Source of the DNA: Phallusia mammillata
Lineage: Eukaryota > Chordata > Ascidiacea > Phlebobranchia > Ascidiidae
Assembly: GCA_003260075.1 (NCBI GenBank)
Contig: QLIY01000122.1
Span: 62,001 to 126,000, forward strand
Direction of reading: 5' to 3'
DNA: 64,000 nt
Shown: in pieces, positions 32,542-46,319 of the stretch
How positions within the stretch are numbered: the first letter of the stretch is position 1
Layout: the number at the start of each line of letters is the position of its first letter
Position numbers and translations under genes: made by a program
The notes under the pieces: generated by a model
What the model was told of the DNA's origin: nothing
What the model saw: only the letters and a program-made list of their open reading frames with translations
The model's database searches: none

Positions 32542-35500
32542 ACCGTTTTGATCTGAGGTGACTGTTAAATTTGTGGGTTTTTCCTGAATGTGAAAGAGAT
32601 CCATGAAAAAATCTTACTCCATAAAACTCTGACGTCTTGGCTGATCGTAAAACGACGCGTTGGCGTTTGGGTGCTCCGATTTCGAAGCTACAACAGCCGG
32701 CGTAACTTAATTTACATCGTGTATCGTTTTTCATTGTGTTTGCGGTAATATTCAATTATATTATTCTTGCCACCCACTCGTTTGACTCAAGGTCGAAAGT
32801 GTACCTCCTGTCTGGTCATGAATCATGTTTGGAAGTACGAAGGTTTACCAGATGCGAAGTTAACGTTTTAATTATTAGGAGTAAGGAGCGCATTTTTTCC
32901 GATTTTTAATTTACAGTGATAGTTTGAAACACTGAATACGATTTTTTCATTAATTTCTGTTCTTTTGATTCACTGACGATGTCATAGTTACCTGTCAAAA
33001 CGGCTTTTAAAAATCATGACGCTTGCGCAATGTGGTTAAGTCTTATAATCATAAAATAATAACTCAAAGTAAACGGTTCTTTTCTCATCATTTATGCTAA
33101 CAAAACCAAAGCGCCATTGGTCCTTAAAAGCAATGATTCATGTACATTAGTTGGAGCTTATACCATCTTGCGGCCTAAACTTGCATAAGGTAACGAGGGT
33201 TTTACTTCAAAGTTGTGTGGTGATAAAATCATAATATCTTTTATCTGCGTATGCGTCATGATTTCCATGATTTTAGTGGCTGGTCTGTCGATAGATTCTT
33301 GGTAAAATGTCGCTCCAAACTGGTTTTCTCAATATCCTTGTTAAAATATCAAGTGTGTTATAACATTCAAAGTCACTAGGAGCATATTGGTTTCCCACGA
33401 CTAGTTAAATTTAAGGTCAGGTTGTCCGCAATGTTTCGTTTTGTCGTTGGACTAGTTGTGTACAAATATATCCTCGGCTGGATGCCATTTTCTTTTGGTA
33501 TGATTAGTGACTTTAAATTTTTTTGCTTTGTTATTGTAGTGTTCGCTTTGACTAAATATTAAGTGACACACTTTATTGAACAGGTAAATTATCCGAGGAA
33601 ATAAAACAAAAGATCCGAATTTCTTTCAAATTTTGTGAAGTCGACAATAGAATACATGCACTATACAAGCTCTTTAACAGTTTTTAATCAACGTCAGCAC
33701 AGTTTATGTACGTTTTCGATCTCCCTCTCCCTCTGCCTCTATCCAAAGTTCAATATTTCCAACAATACGTGTTTATGTGTAGTACTTACTTACACCTGAC
33801 AATTCCTGGCATAGTTTCAAATCTTTGGAATGTAACATTGTCCGGCAAATAAGCGAATTTGATATTTTGTTCTGCCACTCGCCCCCTCCTGATCTTTGGC
33901 GGTGCATAAAATGCGATGCAATCAAATCTTTCCATCGAAACTTAGAACAATTACAGACTCTATTACGGACGCGCTAATAATGATCAGATAACTCCTATTT
34001 GCGTCACAACATTGCTGGTGGGTCAAAGGTCGTAGGGGAGTGGCGTAGGCGGGTTGGCTGATCCAGTTTCTGCGGCATTCGAAGCCGTTGTCGTTGATCC
34101 CAAAGGCACCTTGCGTTTTTGCTTCTTACTTGTTGTGAAGCACCCTAGAATCGGATCAGCGCAACGCTATACGTCCGGCGGTTTTATTTTTCTACCCGTA
34201 TCGCGCGTTGTTGCTGCGGATAGCATAACGGCACGAATTGATACCTTATCGCGGCGTTTTTAATGCCGATTTATTCGATAAAACGTGATGGATGGTGTCA
34301 GTCAACGACTGCAAGTAACTGGCTAACGATGAGCGATCGACCAGTACCTTGAGAGCCAACCGAAGTCTTTCCAAGCGCACTCCGAAATTCCGCAAATATT
34401 TTTATTTGAAACCCGATCGCATCGGTGTGAAAATACCAGATAGATCTTGTCACGAAGGTCGGTTCACCGGTTTCGGGCTCGGTTGGTTTTAGTAAAAGAA
34501 AATGGTGATATGTCCCCATTTCGAATTACTATTTTGTGTAATACTTAAAGAGCAAAAACAGATTCTTCCGCACACTAAGTTCACTCTGAGATGTGTAGCT
34601 GTGTTATAATGTCCCGAGTCAATTCAAGTATACACGTCTCAATTCGGATTTAACTTGTGATTTGGGTATAAGGGCTTGACTACAACAACTGTTGTTTGCT
34701 AATGCGTTGTTGTTGTTGTTGCTGTTTTCGTTGGTACCCTCTCGTGTATTGCCTAAAACCCCAAGTGGACGTCTGTCTGTAATTAGGAGAATATACACAT
34801 GCCCCAGTTAACGCATACCTTGGATAAGGTTCATAAATGCTACGCTAATTTTAGATCAAGGGAAGTTAATAGCCTTAAGGTAATGTAATTTCAAGCAGAT
34901 GCTTGGTACGTCGTTCTTCCATCCTTTCCAAGTTTTGCGTTTGACGTAAAAGCTAAATATTTAGAACGTCAAGCGAAAATTGTGGCGCTGCGATCAAAAA
35001 TTAGCAATGTAACAAATTATACAGTCATTAATCGTCAGCTAAAACACACTACTACCTAACCTTATTTTTTTCGTAATGACATATTTCTTTCTACTTCAAT
35101 ATTGAAAGATAAAGTGGCGTTTTTGTTGCTCGGTAAAGAACAGCATTACTTTCAATCTGTGCCTGTTATATTAGTATCTAAAACAAAAAAATGTAAAATT
35201 TAAACATAGTGGTTTATAACAATCAAAAACCGAGACAGTTTTGGTATCTAACGCTATTTTTAGCAAAAACCTCATCAACATGTTTTCGTCACTGTGGGGA
35301 TTAAAAATCAGACCGATTTGAGACCGCACCTTTATGTTACAATCACGAACTCACGTCATTCGAAATATAAAGTGTTGATATGCGCATCAATTATCATGAA
35401 ATGTCATATTCTTTCGCAAAACGTGACCCACCAGCCAGGTACCCCAACCCGACCCATCCCTTTTCTAAACAGACCCCCGGGCCTAACTTGTTTGTCCCGG

Positions 35501-38500
35501 GGCGCACTGGGTTGAGCTCCCTGGACATCGCTTTGCATGAGCGAATAACTTTATCACCCTAGCACACGCCAAGTACGAAAATAACTCCGAGATAAACTGA
35601 CGGAATTTTCGGGCTGTCTGTCATCGACTTTGACAGACTAATGTCCCGGAATTTTAATCGCGGTTGTCATTATTGTGGGACGCGCAAGGGGTGTGGGCAT
35701 TTGGCTGTTGAAATTCAGCTAACGTTTTTACACCCCAGTGGGCGGCTGAAAAATGTTAGACGACTGCTTCTGGCTCACGAAAATCTTCGTTGGTTCGCAT
35801 TGGGAATATAAAACATGATTTTTCTTCGTGAAGCAGCAGCACACTTGAACTATAAAGAACAAGCAACATGTCCTTGCACGACCCCTAATTTGGAAACCTT
35901 TGCTCCATTAGTGTCAGTAATGTTATCAAAGGAAGGCTTTTCTTATGATCTTGTTTAAACTACAGCTCCACACGTTTTGTAGCTGCTTTCTGGGCTTCGT
36001 TGTTTGTTTTAAGGGAGAATTTTCATGGATCAAAGTATCCACTATAACTTTGTAATATCTTTAGGGCATTTTGTCTAAGGATGAAATAATATATCTTCAT
36101 TTTGATACGGGTCATTTTGTTACTAGCTTATCGAATTGATGAAATATCATCCTACGCCAAGTTATCATGAATGTTAACTTATTTCTGACGATTTGTCACT
36201 CCAATAACATGAAGGCGTATTTTTACATCATTTGATATGTCAGTCTATTTGCGAACCTCCAAACTATTACCCTTGCGTGCAGACGACCCGCGTGTATGAC
36301 ACGAAAGATACGAATCTCGTCCATTACCTGGGACGCGTAAACGTTTGGGGAGAAACTAGAGAATATAATCGCATATGGAGACTCGCAGAGTCGTTTAGAC
36401 CGATGAGATGTTGACTGAGACTGGCTAACGTCGTGAAATGCCTCGGGCCTTTCATACGCCTTACGTACCCTGCATACGTTAACTTACTTTTGACGCAAAA
36501 CGCGGCGTGCAGCACAAATCATCACGTCCCGATCGTTAGTTATAGTTAGTGGTTCCATAGTAGGGTATGTGGTACTCTATCTATTTGCGGAGCTTAAAAC
36601 GGCACGTAGCCACTGAACACTCACAACATTGCGACTAGAGGTCTCATTGGGTTGTATTTGCTTTACCACGGGTGAGACGTCAAGTAAAGTTTAATAAATC
36701 CTCGCTTATTGGCACACAACGGCGGTGTGGCTGAACACGTGCTTGCGATGCTGCGTCAGATGGAGATCACGAGAAAATGTGACGATTTAAAGTCATATGG
36801 TTGGGTACTCATAAGATTAAATCTAAGACACTCACCATAATATGCAACATGGCTATTCTATCAACTTTGTAGACACTCTTGTAGATACAGTTTACCCTCG
36901 TTTGTTTTATTTTTAATTCACCAAACTTTCCAAAAACGTTATGTAGATAAGTGAATTGTCAACAGAAAGTTGCAAGCGGTGAAATTGTACATCAATATGA
37001 AAAGAATCCAGCAATATATTTTTCCTGTTAATCCCTGGTTAAAAACCTCCTATATCAGGGGTGGCCAAACTGCGGCTCCCGAGGAATATANATGCAATAA
37101 TTGAAAAGTTTAGCCAAAAACGTTGTTGAGAAATAACTGCAAAAAAGAAAGATAAACAGGAAAATATAACTTTTAAAACAGAATGGGAGGAGGAGTTTCC
37201 ATTCATTGATAATGGAGGTAAACCTGTGTGTCTTATTTGTCCAGCTTCGCTCAATCATTACAAAACTAGTAACTTGAAAGGTCGTTACGAAGCTAAGCAC
37301 AAACACTTTCCCGTCATCTCAGCCTAATTTCAAACACCTTGCAGCCCAGGTAAAGACTCACATTATCACCACACAACAATAATCTTTATTTGATAGCGTA
37401 GACTTCATTCGCGTGAATAAATTCGTTTTTGATTTTTTGCGTTGCGGCTCTTTAAAAACTAAGTTTTGTGAGATGCGGCTCGAGCATGAAGCAGGTCTGG
37501 CCACCCCTGTCCTATATGTTTATCAAACGCTCACTTAAGTGTCCCCATACTTCATTATTTGTCACAAAACCACGAAAAAAACACAAGATCTTATCAAGTG
37601 TTGAAGCGGCTTTAGATTAAACCTGCGCTGGTAAACATGTGTGTATCCTGAAAGCACATCAGTTCTGTTTGCCTGATGGTAAAGTCGTAAATGATATTTA
37701 CAACCAAGTCTGTGGTTCGAAATTCAAGGAAACGGCTACAAACGAGACACAAAGCAAACACGAATCCAGTCGACGGACGTAAAGTTTTATGATGATTTGA
37801 AGCCGTTTTTAACCACTAACTTTGTCAAAGAACCCACTGTAAGTTACTTCAGGCGACCGCAGAAGCCCGGTGTAAATTTGGACATTTGCAGTCGAGACTA
37901 ATGATGTCTGCGGCGCGCTTTTGGTAGAGAATTTGCCGCGGTTTTGAGTTATTTTTCCGGGACTGCGGTTTTGCTTTGACAGTTGCGTGTTGCGGTTTTA
38001 ACAACTGCGGTCTTGATGGGTTCAGAAAGGTTACGAACACAAGAACTAAATACATGTTTGTCCTGAAATGAATCAAATGCGTTCCGGTTTACACAAAACA
38101 ATTGATGGTGGTACTTGTATGTTTTACGTTTTTAAAGTTATCATCTGCATTGTGCTGCAATTGCGTTAAAGAATGGCGTCCGGTGGTTGTATAATAAGTT
38201 TGTCTTTTGGAAAAGTCGGTTTTTGTGTAACCATTTGCTTAGCGAGAAAAGATAAGGTTTGCAAAGTTGACATTGTAATATTTATTAAAGGGACTTTCAA
38301 GTGACTCATATAGTAAAGAATCCCTCATTTTGTTGTATTTTACGAGCTGTACGTTCCTGTTTGTTCAATAGATGTTTCCATTATTGCAAGGTCATGTGTT
38401 GATTCTGGAAATGATTTCAAGGCCATTTTGACGTTTTAACTGCAAGGCGCCAGTCACCAGAAATGTTATTTGATCGGAAACGTCCTGAAATTGCTCCGTC

Positions 38501-41256
38501 GTGTGGGGGCTTGTTTGCATTGATTGATTGGGATTCTGTAGATTAGATTGACGCTAATTTAAACGCTGGACCCCAAAGCCTTCCACAAAAGGAATTCGGT
38601 TTATTTGGTGACCGCCGTCGGTGTGTAAATACTGCCCTATGCGGCCGTCGCGCAGCTAAACAACGCAGGGGGTGCGAGATTTCGTGAAGAAACGAAATAT
38701 CAAAAAAAACCTAGGGAACGTTTTCGTTCGCCGTGGGTACATACTGACTTCAAACACGAAGCTCGTAAACCTGGCATAATGGGTTCGTCACCTTTCGTTG
38801 AGTGCACAAATATTTGCATTCCGCTAATCGGCTCCCCCTGTTAGTGTGTGCTTACCACACGTATCTTCTCAGGCGCCTAATCGGCCTATTATGTTGTGTT
38901 TTATCAGCCGTCCCCGGGGTTTTGTTGTCGTTCTGCTGCAGAATTTCCTGCTACTGCATTTCAAGGAAGAATTTGAAACGCCCTTGCCAAAGATTACACT
39001 TGAGTTGATTCCAAGGACAAATGATTCGTTTGCTTTCGTTGTTGATTCGGAAAGCTCTACTTAGGGTAGACTTGAGTCCCTTTAAATGAATCTATTGAGC
39101 AATAACCGGTTTTGTTTCGTTGTAAAACACAATGAAAACAAAGTTACAACAATATTCTTTAGTTGCCCATAGTAAAATGTTGTTTCTGTTTTTATGTTAC
39201 CTAGAACCCTGTTTGCTCATTGTGATTTTCTATCCGGTTAATACATTTCTCTCTGTTCAAAACAGTTGTGATAAGTCAAAGCCACTGCTATATATACCAC
39301 TGTATTGTTATTTTATAACTAGTTTCACACAATGATTGCAAGACCCACAAAATGCATGTATTATTCATTGGAAAGTAAATGATTGTTTTGTATGTTTAGG
39401 CAAACAAATTTTTAAATCACACTTCCCTTTAAATCTATCCAACCTGAAGACCAATTATGACGTCACAGTACTACAAGCACTTTGCACGCGAGCATTTTGC
39501 AAGAGGTGTTAGCTGCAGGAGAAGTTGTGTCACAGAATTCAGGAAACAAAGCGGAATTTGACTAAGAACATGTACAGTAAGTGTTTATTCCTGTTATTTT
39601 TTGATTAATAAACCATAAATTAGTATTTACATTTTTGTATAACACTGCTTCACTGTTTTTGTAGCATATCGTGGTCTTTGTATGAAATCTCATTGACTGC
39701 AGAAATAACTCTTTAAGCATTGTGGTCTTATGTAAATTTGTAATGTCAGGCTTTTAAAATATATTCGATAGGCTTTAAAATCTGTTCAAGCAAACTCGGG
39801 TTTTATGTCGTTGCACGTTATTTGATTGTATTGAAACAACAGCTTGACCGAATTCACCACAAAACAAATCATTTTGCACACCTAGTTGAGCGAACGCACG
39901 ATTAAAACATCGCAAAAATACAGACAAAGTAGGAAAAAGAAAACTAATAGCAAGTTGGGCATAATGCTTCTTAGAAATCCACGTCCACTGGAATCAGTTG
40001 AACACTGGTAACGGTTGAAGAATTTCCGGGGGAGCGCAGGGGAGCTTTTGCACCCCTCAGTTTGTGAATCTATGGCTGGAAAAGCGGAATGGAACCCTCC
40101 TTCGCGAAGGAGTGGTCTTACAACTAACTCGAACGCGCAAATGGTTTCTGGCAAGAAGTTGTTGCATATCCTGGCAAGTTTTTGCTACTGCTGCTGCGTC
40201 GTGACTTTGTTGGACATATCTGCAAGAAAATAGGTGTTTTTTTCGGTGTTTTTTTGCTCTAGCCTGCCTGAAATGAACATTTACATTCCGTAGGTTGTAT
40301 CGGGCTTTAGTACAAAACGTAGCACTAGATCCCCAATTATATAATAACTTGTTTAAACATAAAACTGTCAAAGAACGATATGTTGCAATTCAGACGATGT
40401 AAAAACTAAAGCGATTTGCGATTGTACAAACTTGTTGACAAATAAATGTTGCTGAATAATCGATGATTTGAGGTAGTATGTTGGAATGTGACAATCTGGC
40501 TGTTTTTCGAGTACTTGGCAGTTGAAATGTTTGATCGTTTTTACCATCCTAACCTGTAGTATTGCTCTGAGGTGGTAGGCATTCTCGTTGGGTTGGTATT
40601 GATCACTCGTACCCTTAAACCGTTGGCTTCATTGCCGTCAATCTGGTTCAAAATGTCGGGGTTTAGTTTGCGATGCGGAATTCGGCTCGGATAAATCTGT
40701 ACACGTAAAAACAATTATTATGATTCAACTTAAAACAAATCAAATTATGAAACTTTATGAAAGAAATATGAACCAGCTTTTTAAATGTTAAATTATGTTT
40801 GAGGCCCGTGTTCTGTGCAGCTAACTGAGGAAAATATATGTTGTCATTCAAGATGAAAAGCATGATTTGCATGACCCCTACGTTAAAATGAAAGTAAAAT
40901 GTTTGCATTGGTATCTTGTATCGTCTCAGGGCGAAATATACGTAACACAAAAACTAAAAGGTAAAAGATATCGAGCAAGAACAGCAGAAGTTGTTGCTGC
41001 TTTCTATTTGTCAACTTGTCGTGTTCTTATCAGCTTACAGGCCATCAAACGACTGTCGTTTGCACAAACATAAGTAGTTTGTTGTTGTCTCTCAAGTAGT
41101 GTTGTATCAGTGCTCTCGCGTCAAGAAACGACAAGTCAAGGACACGATAATACAAAGTGACGCTTGAAGGCCACTGCATGATAAGATACAGTTGAGAGAA
41201 GTCGTCGATTTGTTGATTTATTAATAGAGCAAGTTCTAACCGCATGCGTGGTCTGG
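32542..41256. other. Gene-poor region
   Basis: Apart from the BED-finger hAT element (37056-37509) and a short GTT repeat near 34706-34723, I see no supported gene. Short open stretches lack domain similarity and splice context. Confidence 0.5.
37056..37509 (+). mobile_element. hAT element with BED-finger transposase remnant
   Basis: Perfect 8-bp target duplications TCCTATAT lie at 37048-37055 and 37510-37517. The termini are CAGGGGTGGCCA and, reversed, CAGGGGTGGCCAGACC. A plus-strand reading inside encodes EWEEEFPFIDNGGKPVCLIC then LKGRYEAKHKHFP, the C2H2 layout of a BED zinc finger from the N-terminus of hAT transposases. The rest of the transposase is absent, so the copy is non-autonomous. 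One N base is at 37091. Confidence 0.8.
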
Positions 41257-41417
41257 ACGCATGTACAGACTGCAGCCCTCCCAACTGCGTTTGTTTGTCG
41301 ATTATGAATTGAGTTACCTCTGCAGTTGCTGGGGGGGGGGCTACGCATGTACAGGCTGCAGCTCTCCTAACTGCGTTTGTTTGTCGATTATGAATTGAGT
41401 TACCTCTGCAGTTGCTG
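41257..41417 (+). repeat. 75-bp direct duplication with 10 G
   Basis: 41257-41330 and 41343-41417, G at 41331-41340. Confidence 0.85.
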
Positions 41418-41640
41418 CTAATTGCATATTTGTGGTAAGACTGGAACAACGTCAGAAAAATTATGGAATTATGTGTGTATTATAGTATTACATGCCGTAT
41501 ACCCAACTAATCCTTGTGAAGCTGGTAGGCCAATGAAATGTAAACATGGGTATTTTGTGTGTTGGAGGCTTAAACGCTAAAATGACTGTTAAGTGGCATT
41601 TTTTCGCTTCAGTTCAAGAACGGTATTGTTTAAAATTGAC

Positions 41641-41938
41641 CCGTCATAGCAGGGGCCTATGACTTATTTTTAAATTGTAAAAAATGTGTTTTTATCAGAT
41701 TGACACGCAACGACATAATGTTTGACAAAGGCCACTAAAAAATTAATGCCAAGAACAGTACACATTTTTTTAGTATGAGTTAAGGGGGGGGGGGCCGTCA
41801 TAGCAGGGGCCTATGACTTATTTTTAAATTGTAAAAAATGTGGTTTTTATCAGATTGACACGCAACGACATAATGTTTGACAAAGGCCAATAAAAAATTA
41901 ATGCCAAGAACAGTACACATTTTTTTAGTATGAGTTAA
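41641..41938 (+). repeat. 144-bp direct duplication with 11 G
   Basis: 41641-41783 and 41795-41938, G at 41784-41794. Confidence 0.88.
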
Positions 41939-44477
41939 ACACAAGGGTCAGATGTACAGTAGATTTCAAAAGGCCTTGCAACAACTCTTTGGTTTGAATG
42001 ATTTATAACTGTTTACATTTTAATACACATGTGTATCACAGCGTACACGCAAAACACATATTTCTCAAAAAATACATGGCAAAAGTCGTGTTTTAGTGCG
42101 TGGCAAGGTCAAAACTTTGTCTAAAGTGTCATTTGGTGATCGAATTCCACCTTGTAATGAGAATTTTTTCGAAGTTGATCAACACTTTTGGTGAGAAAAG
42201 TCGATTTTGACATTTGTTACCCTAAGTGCTAGTCGTTATTGGCTCGTTAGGGAAACGCGAAGTATAACAGTTCAGCACCGGTTAAGCTTTGTACGCAGCG
42301 AAAATGAGCTTTGTTTAACGGACTTCTGCTTAACAGACTCAAGCATCGTTTAAATAAATAAACAAACGTCGACTCTTGCCGTCGCGATTTGGCTGAAGAT
42401 ACGGATCTGTTTGTGTGACATCTCTATAAATAAAGTCGTTTGCAGAGGATGTCCTTCGCTTACAATGATTTGTGGAAGATGGCTTTTGAACAGCGGTTTG
42501 TTCCGGAACTGGAAACACCAAACACACTTTCGCCAACGCTAATTACATTAATTGCTGCTTTTGTGCCTGTTCTATTTATTTCCTTTTATACAAAAATATG
42601 TTTATGCTTGATAACAATAACTTGATTACATATATCTGAAAGTCGGCTTCTAAGCCATCTTTGTGTTGTCTTTTGTCACGGTGTTGCAAAATTTAATTGT
42701 TTCAAAGTGTCGTTTGATAACCATAGTTGAATGCATTTCTAAATCAGTTTGGGCAAACTCACTTTGTGATATTATTGTTGCAGAAGTCGACATTTTTGAG
42801 AAAATATTTCGCAACCCGCAACATGGTGGAACGGGATTTTTAACGCGAGTTACTTGTTCGTCACCTCCGTGAACGTAAATATGTGGTTCTCATTTTTCTG
42901 GCTCCCTATAAGCTCCAAGCAAATCGCAAAAGCGCCCCTGTATCGAACACTCTTGCACATTGCTGAAAGTAAACACCTGTTAAGATTATAGCGCCGCATC
43001 GCATGAAATCTACCTGCGGATCTACCCAACGCGGAATAAAACAGCTTGGACTTTCTGCCGATATCGTCCTATACGTGCGAAAACGGGCATAATTTGCCGA
43101 GGGCCCTGCACAGATGCATATCCTTACTCTGGGGCGTTCTAATGCGACCAGTATGAGTCAGATGCACATGCGTTCGCGTATAACTTTGCGGTGTATCGCC
43201 TTCACGGGATTAACACGGCATTTAAGTTCACCATTCTAAGACTGAACGACAGCACTTGTTTTGCCTTTAGAGTGAAAACATGCAGCAAAAAGTTGATGCC
43301 GCGAGACCATGAACATGTTGCGATATACAATCTTGTTCGTTATAACCAAACCGACTTGGTGCAATTAACTGTAATTATTTATACATTATATACAATGAAT
43401 CATACCCTGTTGTCGTTGTGTGCAACCATTAATGGCCGTTTGTTTCGACTATTTCAGGATATTCAACTCCAAACACTTATATTATTGAATCTAACAACCA
43501 TAACTTAACGTATAACAGGAAACTATGCTAAACAACCATGGAAATACGGAAAGTCATAACCTAATCCAGTGTCTTTTAACATTTTCAGGTCTTCGACTGT
43601 TTTTCTTGTTACAACCATTAAAGAAAATATATGGAATTGAAAAATAAGCCATGAGGTAAATTTATGAAAGTTTGTGAGATGGCGGTGGAATCTGAGTGAA
43701 AAGGCACTGATACAAACGGTTGATCCGTGAGTACAGCTACAGTACGCTAGGCTTTAAACCTACATTATACTAATCCTATTTGAAGTAACAATCACGGATT
43801 AATACAACGAAGCAACAACAAGCACTCAATGGTAATGCTTTGTGGCGCATGTGCAAACAGATATAATCAAGATTACGCCAAATAATGCGCGTAATTCGAA
43901 CATTAATCATGATTGCACGTTCCCCAACCATGCCAGTAAAATCGCCTTAGCCGCAGTAACACCGGAGGCGTGACGTAATGTTGTGGTGAAAACAATCCGT
44001 CATCGGCCGTAACAATCGTGTTTATCCAAGTGGAGTGAGCAAGTTGACAACTACGGCATTGTTCAGCGCGGTAACGAGGTTCAAACTTACACAGTCTAAA
44101 AGTCGAGTATGACTGCACGGCTTTTTGTGAAATTCGATCAACCTCGAGTCGTGTTTTGCGTGTCGTGGTCGCATCAACTCGGCCTTTCGACTTGGTCGCA
44201 GCGATAATCCCCAAGCTCAAATTGGGCTACTTTGCGCTTGGTTTCGTGTCATTGCTTTAAATCCTGTCCTTAAAACTGGCGATCCCCTCGTTTTGCCGCC
44301 TTGTGCACCAGTTCCGTGAAACCTTTACGTCAGCCACCCAACATATTCGCACTGTTAAGAAGCTAGCTCTGTTGTTTGTTGCAGTCAAACTGGGAACTTG
44401 ACAGAGAACAATGGTCATTTATGAGTTTGTGGCAGGAATAATTCGCCTGTTAAGATCGGATTACGATAGGGGTAACC

Positions 44478-44560
<83 letters not shown>

Positions 44561-45912
44561 AGGAGGTAAATTTACTTGACAAGCTTGGAAAACTGCCACA
44601 AAAGGCAAAACTGGTTTGAAATCTTGCGATCGAAGTTGTTATAGGCCTTTTGGGGGGACTTTAAAAACTTATCGCCCAATTTGATTTTAAGTTGCATGTT
44701 ATCCTACAGATTTCAGGCAGGGGAAAAATCAGTTAAGTGTATAAACGAACTGTATAAGTCTGATGAAATCTACAGCGTAAACCAACGCCCCAGGCTTCGA
44801 AGCGGATCAGAAGATCTCGCTGGAGATTTGAACAAATCTTTGCTTCTCGCATTTACTGATGCATTTTACGTCAATCAAACTTTTAAGCTTCAGGGGTTTA
44901 AGGCTCGTTTTGAGTGAAAGATGACAAATCAGTTTTGCGTGGGCAAAATATTCAACATGTTTTTCATGCACTTTGTATGCTTTTAGTGTGACTTGTTTTA
45001 GATAAACCCAATTTTGTAAAGTAGTTAGTTAATGAATATTGTACTTTATTTAAGTTTCTTACCATTCATGCAAAAACTATTAACATATTTCACACCCAAC
45101 ATGCAAAAACATGCAAAATATAAGTTAAAGTAAATAACTAAGGAGTTTGGCTGCGATGCTATACTTGCATTACTAAGCCGTTGTCGAAAAATCATTGCAT
45201 ACTGATGTGGGTTCTGTCGATGATAAAATTTGCGTCGCCTATAAGCCACCCGATTGGCAATACAAGCTTTGTAAGCAGCAATGGGATGGCATGAATGTAA
45301 TACCTGGAAACTGGCCATTTGCTTGTGTTGACGACGGCTAGGGTCATATTGTGTCCAAAACTGCATGTTCTGTGAAGAATACAAGGCCGTACAGGTCACC
45401 AAAGGCCTTTTGCTCAGCGGGTACAGCCCAGCTCGGATAAGCTTTCACTTGCATTTTCAGATGGTTAAAGATTTTTCGATACCAACCTTGGTTATGTTAG
45501 TCTCATTTATTGCGAAAAGTGTTATTGTTGGTTGTAAAAGAAATATTGTTTAGTGTGTTAGCAAAACAGAAATTGCACTCAAGTTAGTTATTTCTGTCAT
45601 CTGTATCAGTTATGTTAGCGGTATAACGGCCACCGTGACCTGGACGTTTATGCACTGATTCTGCCTGTTTGGAAGTACTTGTAAACTATGATCTGTATTT
45701 AGTTCTTTGATTTCTGCTAGGATAAATCTGAATCATCAGTTTTGACTCTTTTTGTTTATTTTTTCTGCAGCTTGCGCACAACGACTTCTTAAATAGTACA
45801 AAAAAGCGGCGGGACGTAAAAAAATGCGATGAAAATGTTTTGCCGTGCGCGCACAGATGTGGAACGTTATAATAAAGTTGCATATCGCTTGAAAATAGCG
45901 CGGCACGGCAGG
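41939..45912. other. Gene-poor region 3' of the PTH-like gene
   Basis: Includes the 80-G run at 44480-44559. Open stretches at 42440-42625 and 44681-44917 are not recognisable. Confidence 0.45.
44480..44559 (+). repeat. 80-G homopolymer
   Basis: Uninterrupted G run with no flanking duplication that I can see. Confidence 0.9.
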
Positions 45913-46138
45913 GAACAAAGCAGGCGACACAAAATGGGAACGCGGGCATTTTAAATAAATAGGAAAAAAACAAGATCTCTGAAACACAGTCTCGTGGAAT
46001 GCAGCCATGGTTGACATGAGGGGGGGGGGGAACAAAGCAGGCAACACAAAATGGGAACGCGGGCATTTTAAATAAATAGGAAAAAAAGAAGATCTCTGAA
46101 ACACAGTCTCGTGGAATGCAGCCATGGTTGACATGAGC
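45913..46138 (+). repeat. 107-bp direct duplication with 11 G
   Basis: 45913-46019 and 46031-46138, G at 46020-46030. It lies just 3' of the PTH-like gene. Confidence 0.88.
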
Positions 46139-46257
46139 AAAAAAATAAATATGGATATGTAGAATATGTATAAAAAGGCGGACAGATCACAGTTTTGAAA
46201 AGCGGCAAAGTTTTCGGCGTAGGCTTTCAATAATCAGCAAGGTGACTTATTGCGCAA

Positions 46258-46313
46258 TCGCAATTCTCTCGCTCTCTTTTTTCCTTCGTCTCTCTCTCGC
46301 TTTCACTCTCTAA
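46258..46313 (-). repeat. Purine-rich (GA) tract just after the PTH-like stop codon
   Basis: The plus strand is CT-rich (ctctcgctctcttttttcc and following). On the minus strand this is a GA-rich tract starting about 7 nt after the TAG, probably in the 3' UTR. Confidence 0.6.
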
Positions 46314-46319
46314 CGCCCT

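Noticed and set aside
41045-41449. 134-codon minus-strand open stretch
   Set aside because: Its internal repeat comes from the poly-G duplication at 41257-41417; no motif.
42440-42625. Small ORF with a hydrophobic C-terminal half (MSFAYNDLWK, then LITLIAAFVPVLFISFY)
   Set aside because: A possible small membrane protein, but no promoter, conservation or splice support visible.
43903-44220. 105-codon minus-strand open stretch
   Set aside because: No recognisable domain; composition like neighbouring non-coding DNA.
44681-44917. Open stretch with an acceptor-like TTATCCTACAG at its start
   Set aside because: Could be an exon, but no partner exon, domain or homology is recognised.
45686-46230. 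Two overlapping minus-strand open stretches (126 and 164 codons) with internal repeats
   Set aside because: The repeats come from the poly-G duplication at 45913-46138. The region is more likely 3' flank of the PTH-like gene.
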